Below, piece by piece: positions 10,380 through 22,079 of a stretch of DNA of 64,000 bases. Both the position numbers and the translations under genes were made by a program. The DNA comes from Stromatinia cepivora (taxonomy: Eukaryota > Ascomycota > Leotiomycetes > Helotiales > Sclerotiniaceae), in NCBI GenBank assembly GCA_014898415.1, contig RCTD01000003.1:2480001-2544000 (forward strand). Direction: 5' to 3'. The notes beneath the pieces are model-generated. The model did no database searches. It saw only the letters and a list, made by a program, of their open reading frames with translations, and was not told where the DNA came from. How positions within the stretch are numbered: position 1 is the stretch's first letter; each line of letters begins with the position of its first letter.

Positions 10380-11320
10380 AAACGATAATTCAGATAAACA
10401 AAGATACAATTGAAAGGGAAAGAATGGTTTTATATAATTGATTAAATATTAAATGAATATATATAGATTATAGGATTCAATATAGTATTTGTTTATAAGA
10501 TCAATAATCGTATATATTATAATATCGAATTGAAATCGGAATATTTAAAAAACAAAGTGAATATATTATTATATATTTGTATAATATTTAATAATAATAA
10601 TAAAGTCTTTATCGACAAATATTCAATAGTATATATATTTTGGAGATATTTTAAATCAAAATATACTAGAGTCAATATAATCATAATTAATATATATATA
10701 ATGATAATCCAGAAATTCAAATTCCAATCTGATATTTATCCTGATATAATTATTATCGAAATCTAGAATAAATTAAAAGAGTATAAAAGGAAATTAGGAA
10801 TTGTAAACGAAAATTATCGATCAGTATATCAAAATATTACTTTTTTTTTAATTTTAATATGTAATCTTTCAATCAATTATTAAAGAGTAATGGATATATT
10901 GGATATCCAAATCAATTTTAGTATCGATAATAAGATTAAGCATTTGTAGATTAAGGAACTTTGTTTTAAGAATAGATCAAAATAAATGCAAATTGCGAAA
11001 GGATTTAGATACATTTTTCGACATTAAGAATCAGATTTCGAAATCCCAAATAATATTTGTGATTTATATTAAAAGGAAAATCATTATATATAAGATTGTT
11101 TGTATTTAATACAAACCAGTAAATTCCTTTATAATTATTTTTGTTATCAAAAAAGAAAGGGATCATTGAATCCGAAAAAGATCTATTTCAATAAAAAAGA
11201 TCAAATATATTTTACTAATAATATTTTTAAATCAAACTTCGATATTGAAGATATAATAAAGGAAAATTGCAAGTTGATAAAAAAGATTATTAGTAAGGCT
11301 TTCTTTAGCAAATAGTATGC
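10380..11320 (+). pseudogene. gag of copia A
   Basis: The first part reads N-Y-x-x-W-F-R-x-T-K-I, typical of the N-terminus of copia Gag, then an open stretch at 10530-10766 (S-E-Y-L-K ... V-Y-I-F-W-R-Y-F-K-S-K-Y-T-R-V) ending at a stop where the same protein in copy D continues with WDKL. A zinc knuckle lies at 11058-11099: Cys, x2, Tyr (for Cys), x4, His, x4, Cys, with two stops inside. An open stretch at 11100-11315 follows and leads to the protease. Confidence 0.7.
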
Positions 11321-11760
11321 CAATATAAGCGTTTCTTTATATATATTTGATCAATCTTTATTATTTAGATTAATAGATTTTATTGTTAAACGAAGGATAA
11401 AAATTGATGGGGGAATAATGTATTGTTGTCATTAGGGTTTAATGGATATAATATATAAAAATGATCTTAAGATACTATCCTCAAATATATTATATATACC
11501 AAAATTAGAAGTAAATTTGTTGTCAAGAAAAAGAATCTGTAAAATAGGGCTGTAAAGGGAATTCAACTTTCATCATATATATTTCAAGAAGAACAATAAG
11601 AAAATCATTTGTATTAAAATGTAAAATGGAATGTATATAGTTTTATATATAATTAAAGGATACAAGGATATAGTTCTTTATTCGAGTATATATCAAAATG
11701 ATCAGGAAAAAGGCTTTTCTTCAAAGATAATCGATAATATCAAAGGTATTAATAACGAAT
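11321..11760 (+). pseudogene. Aspartic protease region of copia A
   Basis: Downstream of the zinc knuckle, the frame shows the copia protease C-terminal pattern (ILYIPKLEVNLLSRKRIC-like, split by stops), matching the copia family's VLYVPGLxxNLLS. The active-site triad region is damaged; a better copy is in element B at 28422-28435. Confidence 0.55.
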
Positions 11761-12690
11761 TAATATTTAAGGAGAAAAAGAGATATCTATTATAGTATCG
11801 AAGATTCAATTATTTAGGTCCAGATAAAATCAAGAATTTATATAAAGTATTTAATATAATCAAATTAATAAAGATCCTAATTGAATTAGATATTTATAAA
11901 GTATATATATTCATTAAAATGATCAATTATATTCTGAAGTAATTGAGTCTATATAAATCAAAGAGATTCGAATTTATATATTTCGATGTTGTAGGATTAT
12001 TCCTAAAATCGATTCGAGGGAATCGTTATTTTATATTAATCATTAATAATTATATAAAAATAAATTGGATTATATTATTTAAATAAAAAGACAATATAAT
12101 TCAAATATTGAAAACTTGGAAAAAGGAGATGAAATTGGTTATTGAAGAAAAGATCATTATAATTAGAATTGATAATATATTAGAACTTTTATAAGTTATT
12201 TATGAATAATCATTAGATATATAATCCGAAATTATAATAATTGTTTTTTTATATCAAAACAAATCTGTAGAATAGAATATAAGGATTGCAGAAATAGATA
12301 TAAGAATAATACTAAAAGAAGCTGGATTATTATTAGAATTTTGGAATGAAATTGTAGAGTATAATGTTTATATCAGGAATTGTATTAATATTGATCCTGA
12401 TATAAATAAAATAGATCAATTCTTTATAGAAGTTTTTATAAATATAATATCAAATATAGAAATATACAAAATCTAAAAGAGTAAATATTATATTTATATC
12501 AATCCCAAAATTATTTCGAAAAAGCAAAGATATAACAAATTGTAGGATATTTTGAAAATCGATATATTTTTAAAATATTTAAAAGTTACAAATAAATATA
12601 TCAAAATATATTTTCCAAAACTAGATTATATATTTCGATCAAATAGAATAATTATAAATGAATTTTATTGAAAAGAGATTTGGATTTTAA
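11760..12690 (+). pseudogene. Integrase of copia A
   Basis: It begins with the GAG-pre-integrase block (RRFNYLGPDKIKNLYKV), the zinc-binding domain with His/Cys replaced, then F-E-F-I-Y-F-D (first catalytic Asp) and F-L-K-S-I-R-G-N-R-Y-F. Further on there are the second Asp (I-D-N-I-L-E), the YQN-V-E-x-N-I-R-I helix with the catalytic Glu replaced by a nearby change, and the C-terminal domain ending I-F-R-S-N-R-I-I-I-N-E-F-Y. Stops interrupt it about once per 20-30 codons. Confidence 0.7.
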
Positions 12691-12825
12691 ATTAAGAAAT
12701 TGTAAATCAGATCTATAAAGAATAAAGAATATAAAATCAAATCGAAGATTTTATAATAAATTAATAATAAACAAAGTATCTTTTCTATTCTCAATATTAA
12801 ATATAATATCTATATCATTTTTATT

Positions 12826-13296
12826 TCAAATATTCTTTCTAATAGATATTATACTGAATTCAATGATTATATCAAATATCTCAATTGTCGAATTGAAATC
12901 AAATAAATTAAATATATTAATATTAATATATAATAAAAATAAAAATAATAATATCCAGAAAACAAAACAAGAATCTTCTTCCAAGGATATTTCAGATATC
13001 GAATCTATTATTCCAAAGATTTCAATCCAAGAATCAATTTCTACAAATCCTGAATCTATATTAAAAGCAAAATTTAAGATTATCTTAAATTTTGTTGATA
13101 AATTTATTTCAATAGAATCAAAAAGCAAAATAAATTCATAATTATTTGAGATCGAATAAAAGGATATAATGGATCTTGAAAACAAATCTTTAAGATATTT
13201 AATACAAAAACGAAAAAGAGATATAAAACAAAATTCTAAAGAAAAATGGGAAAATAAAATTATAAAGGTATTAATTATAATATCTATATAAACCAA
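12826..13296 (-). other. Antisense ORF over the integrase-RT linker of copia A
   Basis: A 156-codon frame on the strand opposite to pol, over the Ser/Lys/Asn-rich linker. The same frame begins M-[V/A]-Y-I-[D/N]-I in copies A to E and stops after 109 codons at the same site in B, C and D. It may be open only because RIP makes stops from Gln and Trp codons of the sense strand and leaves the other strand clear. See findings before treating it as a gene. Confidence 0.3.
13069..13093. repeat. 25-bp perfect palindrome in the copia A linker
   Basis: It is AAAATTTAAGAT, one base, then ATCTTAAATTTT: 12-bp arms around a single base. The same perfect palindrome is in B (26661-26685) and C (32603-32627). 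In D, E and G one arm has mismatches. Confidence 0.7.
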
Positions 13297-13429
13297 AACT
13301 CAAGAAAATATAAAATATATTATAATTATAATTCTAATTATTTATAAAATAAACCTTTATATCAAAAACAAGATCATTTTAGATTTCATAATTTCGTTAA
13401 TAGATACAAATAATATAAAAAATGTAATA

Positions 13430-14270
13430 TATTTGACCAAAGAAATTCTAGGAATCAAAATACCAAGAACTTATAAAAAAACAATATCGGATCGAGAATA
13501 CTTTGAAAAATGAAAAAAAATTATCCAAAAGGAAATTATATTTTTGATTCAAAATAATATTTGAGAAGAATATATACTCTTTAAAAAAAGTAATTTGGTT
13601 TTGATAAAATAAATATTTATAATTAAGATTAAGAATAACAAAGTAAAATAATTCAAAGCAAAATTAATAATTCGAAAATTCAATTAAATATTAGAAAAAG
13701 ATTATAACAAAATATTTATATCAATAATGAAATTAAATATATTCAAATTGTTTTTAGCTATTATTGCAAAGGAAAATTTGGAATACTTATATTTCGATAT
13801 CAAAAATGTCTTTACTGAATTGTATTTGAAGAAAGAGATTAATTTCGAATTATCCTAAAATATCAAAATTGAAAAAGGATATATACTATAAACTTTACAA
13901 AGTTTATATGATTTGAAATAAATTAAAAAGAATTGGAGTTTATTATTAAAGAAAAAGTTTTTAAGTATAGATTTTATATAAAATTTGGTAAATCTATATT
14001 TATATATATTTAAAGATTATAATATAATATTATTGATATATATCGATAATATTATTATTATATTATATATATTATTGCAAATCATTTGATTCAATAAAAA
14101 GCTATCAATCTGTTTTAATATCAAGAATTTAAGGGAGATTAATAAGATCCTAAATATTAAAATCATTTATAATAGAAAAATATATATATTAATCATAAAT
14201 CAAGAAAAATATTTCAATGTTATATTAATTAAATACAATATTATATATAAATAATATCAAATCAAAAAAC
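13430..14270 (+). pseudogene. Reverse transcriptase of copia A
   Basis: Starts at K-E-I-L-G-I-K-I-P-R-T-Y and passes the W-I-F-T-like segment. It then reads L-E-Y-L-Y-F-D-I-K-N-V-F-T-E-L-Y-L-K (family: QMDVKTAFLNG) to the catalytic box at 14039-14050, Y-I-D-N instead of YIDD, a GAT-to-AAT change that removes an essential aspartate. After it comes the K-L-S-I-x-F-N-I-K-N-L-x-E-I-N-K-I-L-N-I block typical of copia RT. Many stops. Confidence 0.75.
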
Positions 14271-15048
14271 TATTAATAATAGATTATACTCATCTTCAAT
14301 CAATAATCAATAATAATGAATTAACAAATATAAATGAATATCAATAACAAATAAAAAGTATAATTTATCCAATAGTATATATTTGACCAAATATAGTATT
14401 TTTAGTTGAAAGATTTTCACAATTTATAACAAAACCAACAAAATATTATATTATAACTTTAAAGAATCTAATACAATATCTACAATCAATAATTAAATAA
14501 AAACTATAATTCGGATTAAAGGAAATATAATCTAATATCTACAAAAAATATAATATACCTAATAATATAATAAAGGTATATATAAATGTAGATTGAATTA
14601 ATAATAAATATAACCAAAAAAATGTTTTAAAGGGAATTATGATATTCTATAGAGATTTTATATTATAGATTAATAAGAAACAAATATTTATAGCTACCTT
14701 TAATATAGAATCAGAATATATTATGATAATAATATTCATTAAATAAAAGAGATAGATTGTACAAATGCTTAAAGATTTATTCAAATCAAGTTATATTGAA
14801 AAGAACAGAGATATAATTCAAATATTTAATAATAATCAAAGTATTTTAATTTTAATCAAGAATCTACATTTGTACAAACAATCCAAATATATAGATATCA
14901 ATTATCACTTTATTAAAGATTTAATAGAAAAGGAGAAAATTGTCATTAGTTATATCAATACATATGATATAATTATCGATAAAATAATAAAACCTTATAC
15001 AAGGATTGTTTTCGAAAGGTTCAAGAAAATATTAGGATTAGTAGTTTA
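14271..15048 (+). pseudogene. RNase H of copia A
   Basis: It contains the Y-I-R-P-N-like segment before the RNase H fold. At its end is an open stretch of 94 codons (14765-15049) reading K-N-L-H-L-Y-K-Q-S-K-Y-I-D-I-N-Y-H-F-I-K-D-L-I-E-K then Y-I-N-T-Y-D and F-E-R-F-K-K-I-L-G-L-V-V. This is the conserved copia end (family: HIDIRYHFIRDxIExG ... TxDMxADxLTK). It ends just before the polypurine tract and 3' LTR. Confidence 0.75.
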
Positions 15049-15081
15049 AAAAAATTGAATAGGATATCTTTAATAAAAAAG

Positions 15082-15247
15082 TATTGGAAATGAGGCCATT
15101 ATAGAATTAAAATTGAAATCATATAATCACAATAATGCACAGACCATATTTAGGAATAATCTCAATTCTACTCCTATTAGAATTATAGATCCTTAGTTCA
15201 ATCTACATAATCAACAATACTACTACTTCCTGCACCAAAAGTTAACA
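15082..15247 (+). repeat. 3' LTR of copia A
   Basis: 166 bp, starts TATTGG (family TGTTGG), ends TTAACA. It is preceded by AATAAAAAAG, a decayed polypurine tract (element B keeps AATGGGGGAG at the same place). TSD TATTC follows at 15248-15252. Confidence 0.92.
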
Positions 15248-15252
15248 TATTC

Positions 15253-15762
15253 TTTATTTTTTAAATATTTATTATTTGGATTTGAAGTATTTAGATAATC
15301 TTTGTAATAATAATTCAATATATCCAGATAAATCGTTTTCGATTTTAATTAATAAATAAGTTTAAAATTGTATTAAAAAAGAAATTTAGATTATTAGATT
15401 TATCTTTGATTCAAAATCTTTATTATTATAAAATATTCTAGATTCTTATAATCTATAAAGATTTCGAAATCTTATTATAATCTTTAAAATTTTGATCATT
15501 ATTCTTTTATTGATTTGATTATAATCAATAATTCTTTATTGTAAATTTTATAATTATATTTGGATATTGAATATTTTATAAAGAAGTATATTATTAATTA
15601 TAATATATTTTCTTTATTATATTAAAATAAACCTCTTTTTGATATTCAATTCGAAGTATTTATTTCTAATATCGTTTTCTTATTATAATTGAAGTATATC
15701 AATATTGAAATAGTTATAAAAGCTTTATTAAATATCTCAAAAATTAATATATAATTATCTTT
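15253..15762 (-). pseudogene. RNase H of gypsy M
   Basis: Minus strand from 15762: F-N-K-A-F-I-T-I-S-I-L (family: LKxAFTxAPIL), then I-S-K-R-G-L-F (WASGGVLSQ region), Y-N-K-E-L-L-I-I-I-K-S (YDKELLAIV), D-F-E-I-F-I-D-Y-K-N-L-E-Y-F (TDHKNLEYF), and K-I-L-N-Q-R before copia A. Element H is inserted just upstream (TSD CCATT 15763-15767). The open frame reaching 15867 on this strand only runs on into the H LTR. Confidence 0.75.
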
Positions 15763-15767
15763 CCATT

Positions 15768-16049
15768 TGTCACGAATCGTGAACCACAGGGGGCTAATCA
15801 CGTGATACCCCTTATCTCCCATATCAATTAATGAGCTGATCGTCCATGCATATACATTACGAATCATACGATTTAATATGGTAAAATAATGATCTTAATA
15901 ATGCATGTATATAATCCCGCAATCCACGAATGAGTATTTATATATATATATCTAATCGTTTTTTATGAGCCATAATTCTTCAATTATAAATTCTAAGGAA
16001 TATAATTGATCTTATTTATTCAGCTTTATTACAGCTTTTGTACATTATA
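15768..16049 (+). repeat. 5' LTR of chromovirus H
   Basis: 282 bp, begins TGTCACGAATCGTGAACC and ends GTACATTATA (3' copy GTGCGTCACA). Its differences from the 3' LTR are mostly transitions. It has a palindromic start (CACGAATCGTG) and contains CACGTG. Confidence 0.85.
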
Positions 16050-17850
16050 TTATCTATAATTCATTTATAAGCATCTGGTCATCTAATAATCTCCCAAATA
16101 ATACTTTACTTTAATAATACCTTCTTAAATGAACTTTTACGAATATTACATCCAAAAGAAGAAAATCTATTTTGATTTAATTGATGAAAATATAAACATT
16201 TTTAGAAATATACCATCACTTTTATAATATAATGAATTCCTTTTTCTGTATATTCTGATCCTTCGAAAACCTATTCTGAAAAGCTATCCCCTTTTTTTCA
16301 ATTATTTTAACAAATCTTTAAAGAAAATATAAATACAGAATTAAATAATATTATCATTAAAAGAAAGAAAATTAGTAAAAAGAAGATTCCAATATATAAA
16401 ACCGATACTTCCAATAGTTCAATTACTTCTCCTGAATTATTATTATAATTATAAGATCTTTATATAATAATTATAAATTTGAAAAGAAGAATCGATAATT
16501 GAAAATTATAATGATAATAAGCTCTATAACAATGCAATTTTTTTCTAAACCTTAAATAATGCTTATACAGATATCTAAATTAACAATAGTACTTGGGACT
16601 CTTTTTATTCTTTCAATCGAAATCTAAGAATCTTTATCTAAACAAATTCAAAGATTTCAAAGTTAAAGGAAGAAAACTTTAATCAAATGATTTGATCATT
16701 CAGGGTTCTTCAATGATTCTCTTTTTCTTTCAAGAAATGATGATCTATATAATAATCAGGGATCCCCTTATTTAAGAAACCGATTTAATCGATTAAGATT
16801 GTATTCCTCTGTTAATTATAGTTTATATCGAAATATATATATATCAAAACTTATAAATCTTATCATTAAATTTAGCAATGATATTAAATCTAAAACTAAT
16901 TTGTGGTAATTATTGGTTATAAAACGATTCGATCTATATATTATATTATTTAAAAATGAAATATGATATTGTGTATATATAATTGACTAAACCGAATCGG
17001 AAGTATAAATATATTATTATACTCTTTATATATGAATGCCCTGATTCATAATATTTGAATTGATTGAATAGTTTGTAGTGATTTATTGGAATCTGGTTGA
17101 AATCGATGATACTCGTTTTTAATATAAAATATGGGTTATGTTTAATATAATTCGATATAGTAACTTTTGAGAATAATATAGAAAGTTCAGATTATTTATT
17201 ACTCAAATAGAGATTATCGATGATAAAATCTTATTTAGGGATTTCGAATAAAAGATTTCCGATTTTCTTTTATAAATAGTAGTAATATTTATTAAGGATT
17301 ACAAAATTATAAAAGAATTTGTAAATATATTTATTAGAATAGATTAAAATGAAATTTCATTATAAAAACGAAATCAATATTATATTAGGCGAAACGCCGT
17401 TATAACTACTTGCAAATCAATAGTTATTACAAATCCCTTACAATCCTTTCGAAACTTTAATAATTCTAATTTTGGAACTTCCATATTTCTGAAACCATTT
17501 CCATTTTAGAATACTCCTCCCAAATATATTGGTTCTGCTATACCCAATAACTATTCGAACTTCAAATATTCGTTATTTTCTTTTTTTCCTGAAACAATAT
17601 ATATATCAATACTTTGTATCGATAATTTCAATAAAATCAAAATGGTATAAGAAAAAGTAAAAGAATTCGAAGAATATCAGGATATTAAAGAAGATTTTAG
17701 TTCAGAAGTTATAATTAAAGTTATATAGAATATCTGTTTAGAAAAAGAAAAGCATTTAAAACCAAATATTTAAATTCTATTTTCATTTTAAGTATTATAT
17801 AGAATATAAGATTTCTTAATTTAACAAAACTTATAAGAAAAGAAATATTC
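16050..17850 (+). pseudogene. gag region of chromovirus H
   Basis: By position and by homology to the second H copy (44986-46795) this is gag. Frames are short and full of stops. I see no complete CCHC box. The two copies differ mostly by transitions across the whole interval. Confidence 0.5.
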
Positions 17851-18880
17851 ATTTTTCTCTATAATTTTTCGAAAAATGATTATATTTATCGATTAAGAGT
17901 ATTTATTAACTTTAAAGTAAATGGATTTGTTTTTATTAATATTATATTCCTTATTTATTTATTTCCTATATTTAAATCAAGAATTATATTACTTGAAATT
18001 TTAATTAAAGTTAAAGAATATAATGGTATATAAAGCTATACTATTATCTATTTTATATTCTTTAATTCAATAATTAATGATTATGAATAATCTTTTGTCC
18101 CTTTCCTTATTATTGAATTAAGAAATTATAATATTATTTTAGATAAACTTTGATTATCAGAAATTCAAGCAAAACTTGATTGCTTCAATTGATGCCTTGA
18201 ATAGCTTAAAGAGAAACCCTATATTATCTCCTATTCAAACAATCTCTTTATTATCTAATTATCCTTTCGTAAACAGAAAATCAATTAATTAATTTAATAA
18301 AATATTGATCGATAGGATAATCAATTTAAAGGATATTGGAATCGAAGAGATTTATAATTGAGCAGATCAATTGCAACTAATAATATATAATAAGAATCTT
18401 CAAATACAAATGTAATAAAAATTTTTATTAAAAAGGAAGAAACCCTGATTCTCTTCAAATTCAATTCATTTCTTTCCTAATCAATTATATTATTATTATA
18501 AATCTATAAATACTTTCTCTATATATCACCTAAAGTCCTTGATCTATATATATTCAAATCCGATAAATTCCAATTAGAATATAAAAAAGATAAATAAATT
18601 GAACTCTTTATTATTACTTTGAAAGAATTCAATAATATAATAGATTTCTAATAAAACAAACAATATATAAAAGAGAGAATATTAATTACTTTAATCGAAT
18701 TCAAGAATATAAAAGTTCAAAAGAAACTCAATCAAATATTAACCAAAATCGATTCAGAATCTAAAATACTATTTGAATATCGATAATATTATTGAACCTT
18801 TTCTAAATATAAATCAAATATCTTATCTTCTAACCGATTTTATAATTATAAAATCATATTAAAAAATAAAGGAAAACAAA
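17851..18880 (+). pseudogene. Protease and start of pol of chromovirus H
   Basis: This lies between gag and RT. Hydrophobic and polar segments alternate as in a protease-RT connection, but I could not place the protease active site with confidence. Confidence 0.4.
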
Positions 18881-19600
18881 TTTTACATTACAGCCCGTTT
18901 TATAAGATATCCCTAGAATAATTGGAAATCGTTAAAGAATATATTATAAATAATTTCAACAAAGATTTTATTGAATTTAATTAAGTTTTTTATATTACAT
19001 CTATCCTATTCATCAAAAAACCTAATAATAATTTGAAATTCTATATAAACTTCAAATTATTGAATTCTTTGATATATAAAGATCGATATTCTCTTTTTTT
19101 AATCGACAAAACACTTTTTCGGTTTTCTGATATTAAGATCTTTATTAAACTCAATATTCGTCAAATTTTCTATTATATAAAAATAAATCCTATTTCAAAA
19201 AAATATACTACCTTTCGAATCCGATATAGATTATATCATTTGGATTAATGAATAATCCTACAATTTATCAATGTTATATGAATAATATTTTATTCGATTA
19301 TTTAGATATTTTTTATATAATATACCTCGACAATATTCTAATTTATTTTAAGAAAGAAAAAGAGCATCAAATTTATATTAAATTAATTTTCGAACAATTA
19401 GAAACTGCTGGCCTACAAACAGATCTTAAAAAATGTGAATTCAACATTATATATATTAAATATTTAGGTTTCATCATCTTTATTAAAGAAATAAAAATAA
19501 ACCCTGAAAAGATTGAAATAATTGAGAATTGGATCTTTCCGATAATAATAAAAGAAATTCAATTATTCCTTGGTTTTTGTAACTTTTATTAATAATTCAT
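18881..19600 (+). pseudogene. Reverse transcriptase of chromovirus H
   Basis: Open stretch 19033-19248: K-F-Y-I-N-F-K-L-L-N then D-R-Y-S-L-F-L-I-D (family: YRxLNxxTxKxRYPLPxID), K-I-F-I-K-L-N-I-R (KxFTKLDLRxAY), F-R-I-R-Y. The next open stretch, 19248-19592, is in another frame and begins N-N-P-T-I-Y-Q (NAPATFQ). The VMPFGL segment between them is missing, so a short deletion likely caused the shift. The catalytic box at 19323-19334 is Y-L-D-N, with the second Asp changed to Asn. G-L-Q-T-D-L-K-K-C-E-F and L-G-F-I-I follow as in all gypsy RTs. Confidence 0.88.
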
Positions 19601-19739
19601 TAAGGATTATAATATAATAACGAAACCCTTTAATAAATTTATTAAAGCAAATATTAAATTTGTATTCAACGAAATATACCAAAATGCATTCAATATCTTA
19701 AAGAAAAAGTTCATTTCATTTTATTTCTATAATATTATA

Positions 19740-20130
19740 ATTATTGATTCTTTATATATTCAAAATAGATATATTTGATAAAATAATTACTAATATGTTA
19801 TTATAATAGTATAATGAAAATTGATTATTTGTAACTTATTTCTCCAAAATCATAATTACTGCTGAATTGAACTACAAAGTTCACGATAAGGAAATACTAT
19901 TAATCATTCGATTTCTCAATTATTGGAGAACAGAACTCGCCGGTTCATTATATAAAATTAAGGTTTATATCGATTACAAAACCCTCGAATACTTTATAAT
20001 TATTAAGACTTTCAATACCCAATAAATTTGTTAAACAAAAGTATTAGCCGATTATAATTTTATTATTATATATTATTCTAAAAAGAATAATTCTTTCGCC
20101 AATACCTTAACCTATTAAACCAATAAATTG
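19740..20130 (+). pseudogene. RNase H of chromovirus H
   Basis: The frame from 19858 reads T-A-E-L-N-Y-K-V-H-D-K-E-I-L-L-I-I-R, then N-Y-W-R-T-E-L-A-G and Y-I-D-Y-K-T-L-E-Y-F, almost unbroken. It ends L-A-D-Y-N-F-I-I-I-Y-Y and N-N-S-F-A-N-T-L-T (family: GKxNxxADALSR). This is the best preserved RNase H of the window. Confidence 0.85.
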
Positions 20131-20539
20131 GACTTTTAGAATTATATCAAAAAGAAGAATCGTCTTTAATAGTTTATTAAAGATAATCAAATTGATATTA
20201 AAATCATAAAAGAAATTTTACAAAGATATTATTTAAATGAAATAACGATTATTAATATCGATTTGAATAAAATCGTTTCTTAATTCGATCTAAATTAATT
20301 ATATTATCAAAATAAATAAAACTATAAATAGTTTGTTAATATTCAGAATACAAATTATCCAAGATTATAAATATATATTACTTCAAAATGATTTAATAAT
20401 ACCCGATATCGATAATCTTCGAATTTATTTAATTTATAAAATCTATAATTCTGTTTCTATTATTTATTCCGATATAAGCAAAATTTATCTTTTATTATCT
20501 CAATAATACTATTAATCTAAAATATATAATATTATAATC

Positions 20540-21500
20540 AAATAGATATATAATTATTACATCTGCAAATGCAATTCCGTTTATACAATCGTACCCCTGA
20601 TCTATTACATCCATTTCCAATTTCTAATCGAATATAACAATATATTATTATGGATTATTACAACTTTAATAAAAATAAATATGAATATAATAATATTTTA
20701 GTCATTATTGATTAATTGATAAAGCAAGTTATTTCTATACCTTATTATAAATTAATCGATATTCGAATATAAATACAATTATATCTCTATTATATATATC
20801 GATATTATAATCCCTTTAATATTATAATATCGGATTGTAATCTTTAATTTATATTATAATTCTAGAAGGAATTCAGTTAAATCTTAAGAACCGATCTCAA
20901 ATTATTTATTACTCACCATCCTCAAATCGATAATCAAATTGAGATTTATAATCAATATTTTAATAGCAATTAAGACTATTTGTTAATTATTACCAAAACA
21001 ATTAATTAGAATTCCTATCTATAATAGATTATATACAATTTATTCTTTTACATGATTTCTTAGAAAGATTTACATTCTATAAAACCCTATACAAATATAC
21101 ACCAAAATATATATAAAAATGAAAGAAAAACATTAATAAACCAACAAATAATATAAATATATATAATACCTATATATACACAGAATATAATAGATTGATT
21201 TTCGTATAAACGAAAAAAGGTTTATTACATACCCAAACCAAAATATTGAAATCTATAAATATTTATTAATATAAAATCGATTTCGATATTGGAGATTATA
21301 TATAATTCAATATAAAGAATTATTTTATTCAAAGATCATTCAAAAAAACTGGACTTTCTAATTTAAAAAAGATTCAAGATTATTAATCGATCTAAAAGCT
21401 TTTTCAAATTCGAACTCTTGATTACAATGAAAATTCATTTTGTTTTCCTTTTAGATCGATTATGCAAAATATATAACAATCCTTTTCCTGATCAAATATT
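20540..21500 (+). pseudogene. Integrase of chromovirus H
   Basis: A zinc-binding domain is visible at about 20550-20600 (Y-Y-I-C-K-C-N, one Cys pair). The core begins at about 20690 with I-L-V-I-I-D then K-Q-V-I-S-I-P (family: ILVVVDRLTKMAHFIP). Later parts are legible only in pieces, with many stops. Confidence 0.65.
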
Positions 21501-21509
21501 TGAATTATC

Positions 21510-21760
21510 TTTGTTTATTAATATAATTGATAATTCGGACTGGGAAGTAGAGAAGATTTAATAATAAAGAAAATACGAAAAACTCTATTGTATAGAGTTT
21601 CATAGTTTAATAACAATATCGATCTTATTTGATATCCTATTTCCGATCTTAAAACATTATTATACCTTCTGCATGATTTTCATTTGATTAATCCAATATT
21701 GTTTGATCCTTTTAATCAATTAATTGATTGAATAAAACTTTATAAAAACAAAAAGGATAA
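21510..21760 (+). pseudogene. Chromodomain-like C-terminus of chromovirus H integrase
   Basis: Two frames together show W-E-V-E-K-I near 21541, L-L-Y-R-V-S with F-N-N-N-I-D-L-I, Y-P-I-S-D-L-K, L-L-H-D-F-H and N-P-I-L-F. This matches the pattern of fungal chromovirus tails (EVExIL, YRVKWxGYDxDxTWYP, L..FH..NP). In living relatives this domain is thought to steer integration toward heterochromatin. A frame shift lies between the first two blocks. Confidence 0.6.
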
Positions 21761-22079
21761 TTATAATTATATGGATGATAATTCATTTATAAAATTAAAG
21801 AAAAGAAAAGTATTCTTTAATTCAGTAGATTAAATATTATGATTTTATAATAATATATATGTATATGATTGTGAAAGGATTGAAAATTTATACAAATTCG
21901 AAGGAATTTGATTATATATATATATAGCCCAAACTTTATACGATAGACAAATTGCCATCATCAAAATAATACGAAAACAATATATTCAAACAATTTATGC
22001 CTATAATCATTTCAAAAATCATACAAAAGAGAAGCTTGAATATGGTAAAAACGAAATGTAACGTTACCCCTGTCGATTT

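Larger units (their letters stand above)
9771..15247 (+). mobile_element. Ty1/copia retrotransposon A, complete, RIP-degraded (TSD TATTC)
   Basis: It is 5477 bp with two 166-bp LTRs, and TATTC occurs directly before 9771 and directly after 15247. The inner order is gag, protease, integrase, RT, RNase H, the copia order. LTR differences are transitions only. Pol is full of TAA and TAG where related copies have Gln or Trp codons. It sits in gypsy M between the RNase H and integrase coding regions. Confidence 0.93.

Noticed and set aside
12826..13296. 156-codon minus-strand frame as an ordinary protein gene
   Set aside because: It is antisense to the copia linker, and mutation bias can keep it open. 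Kept only as a low-confidence feature and a finding.
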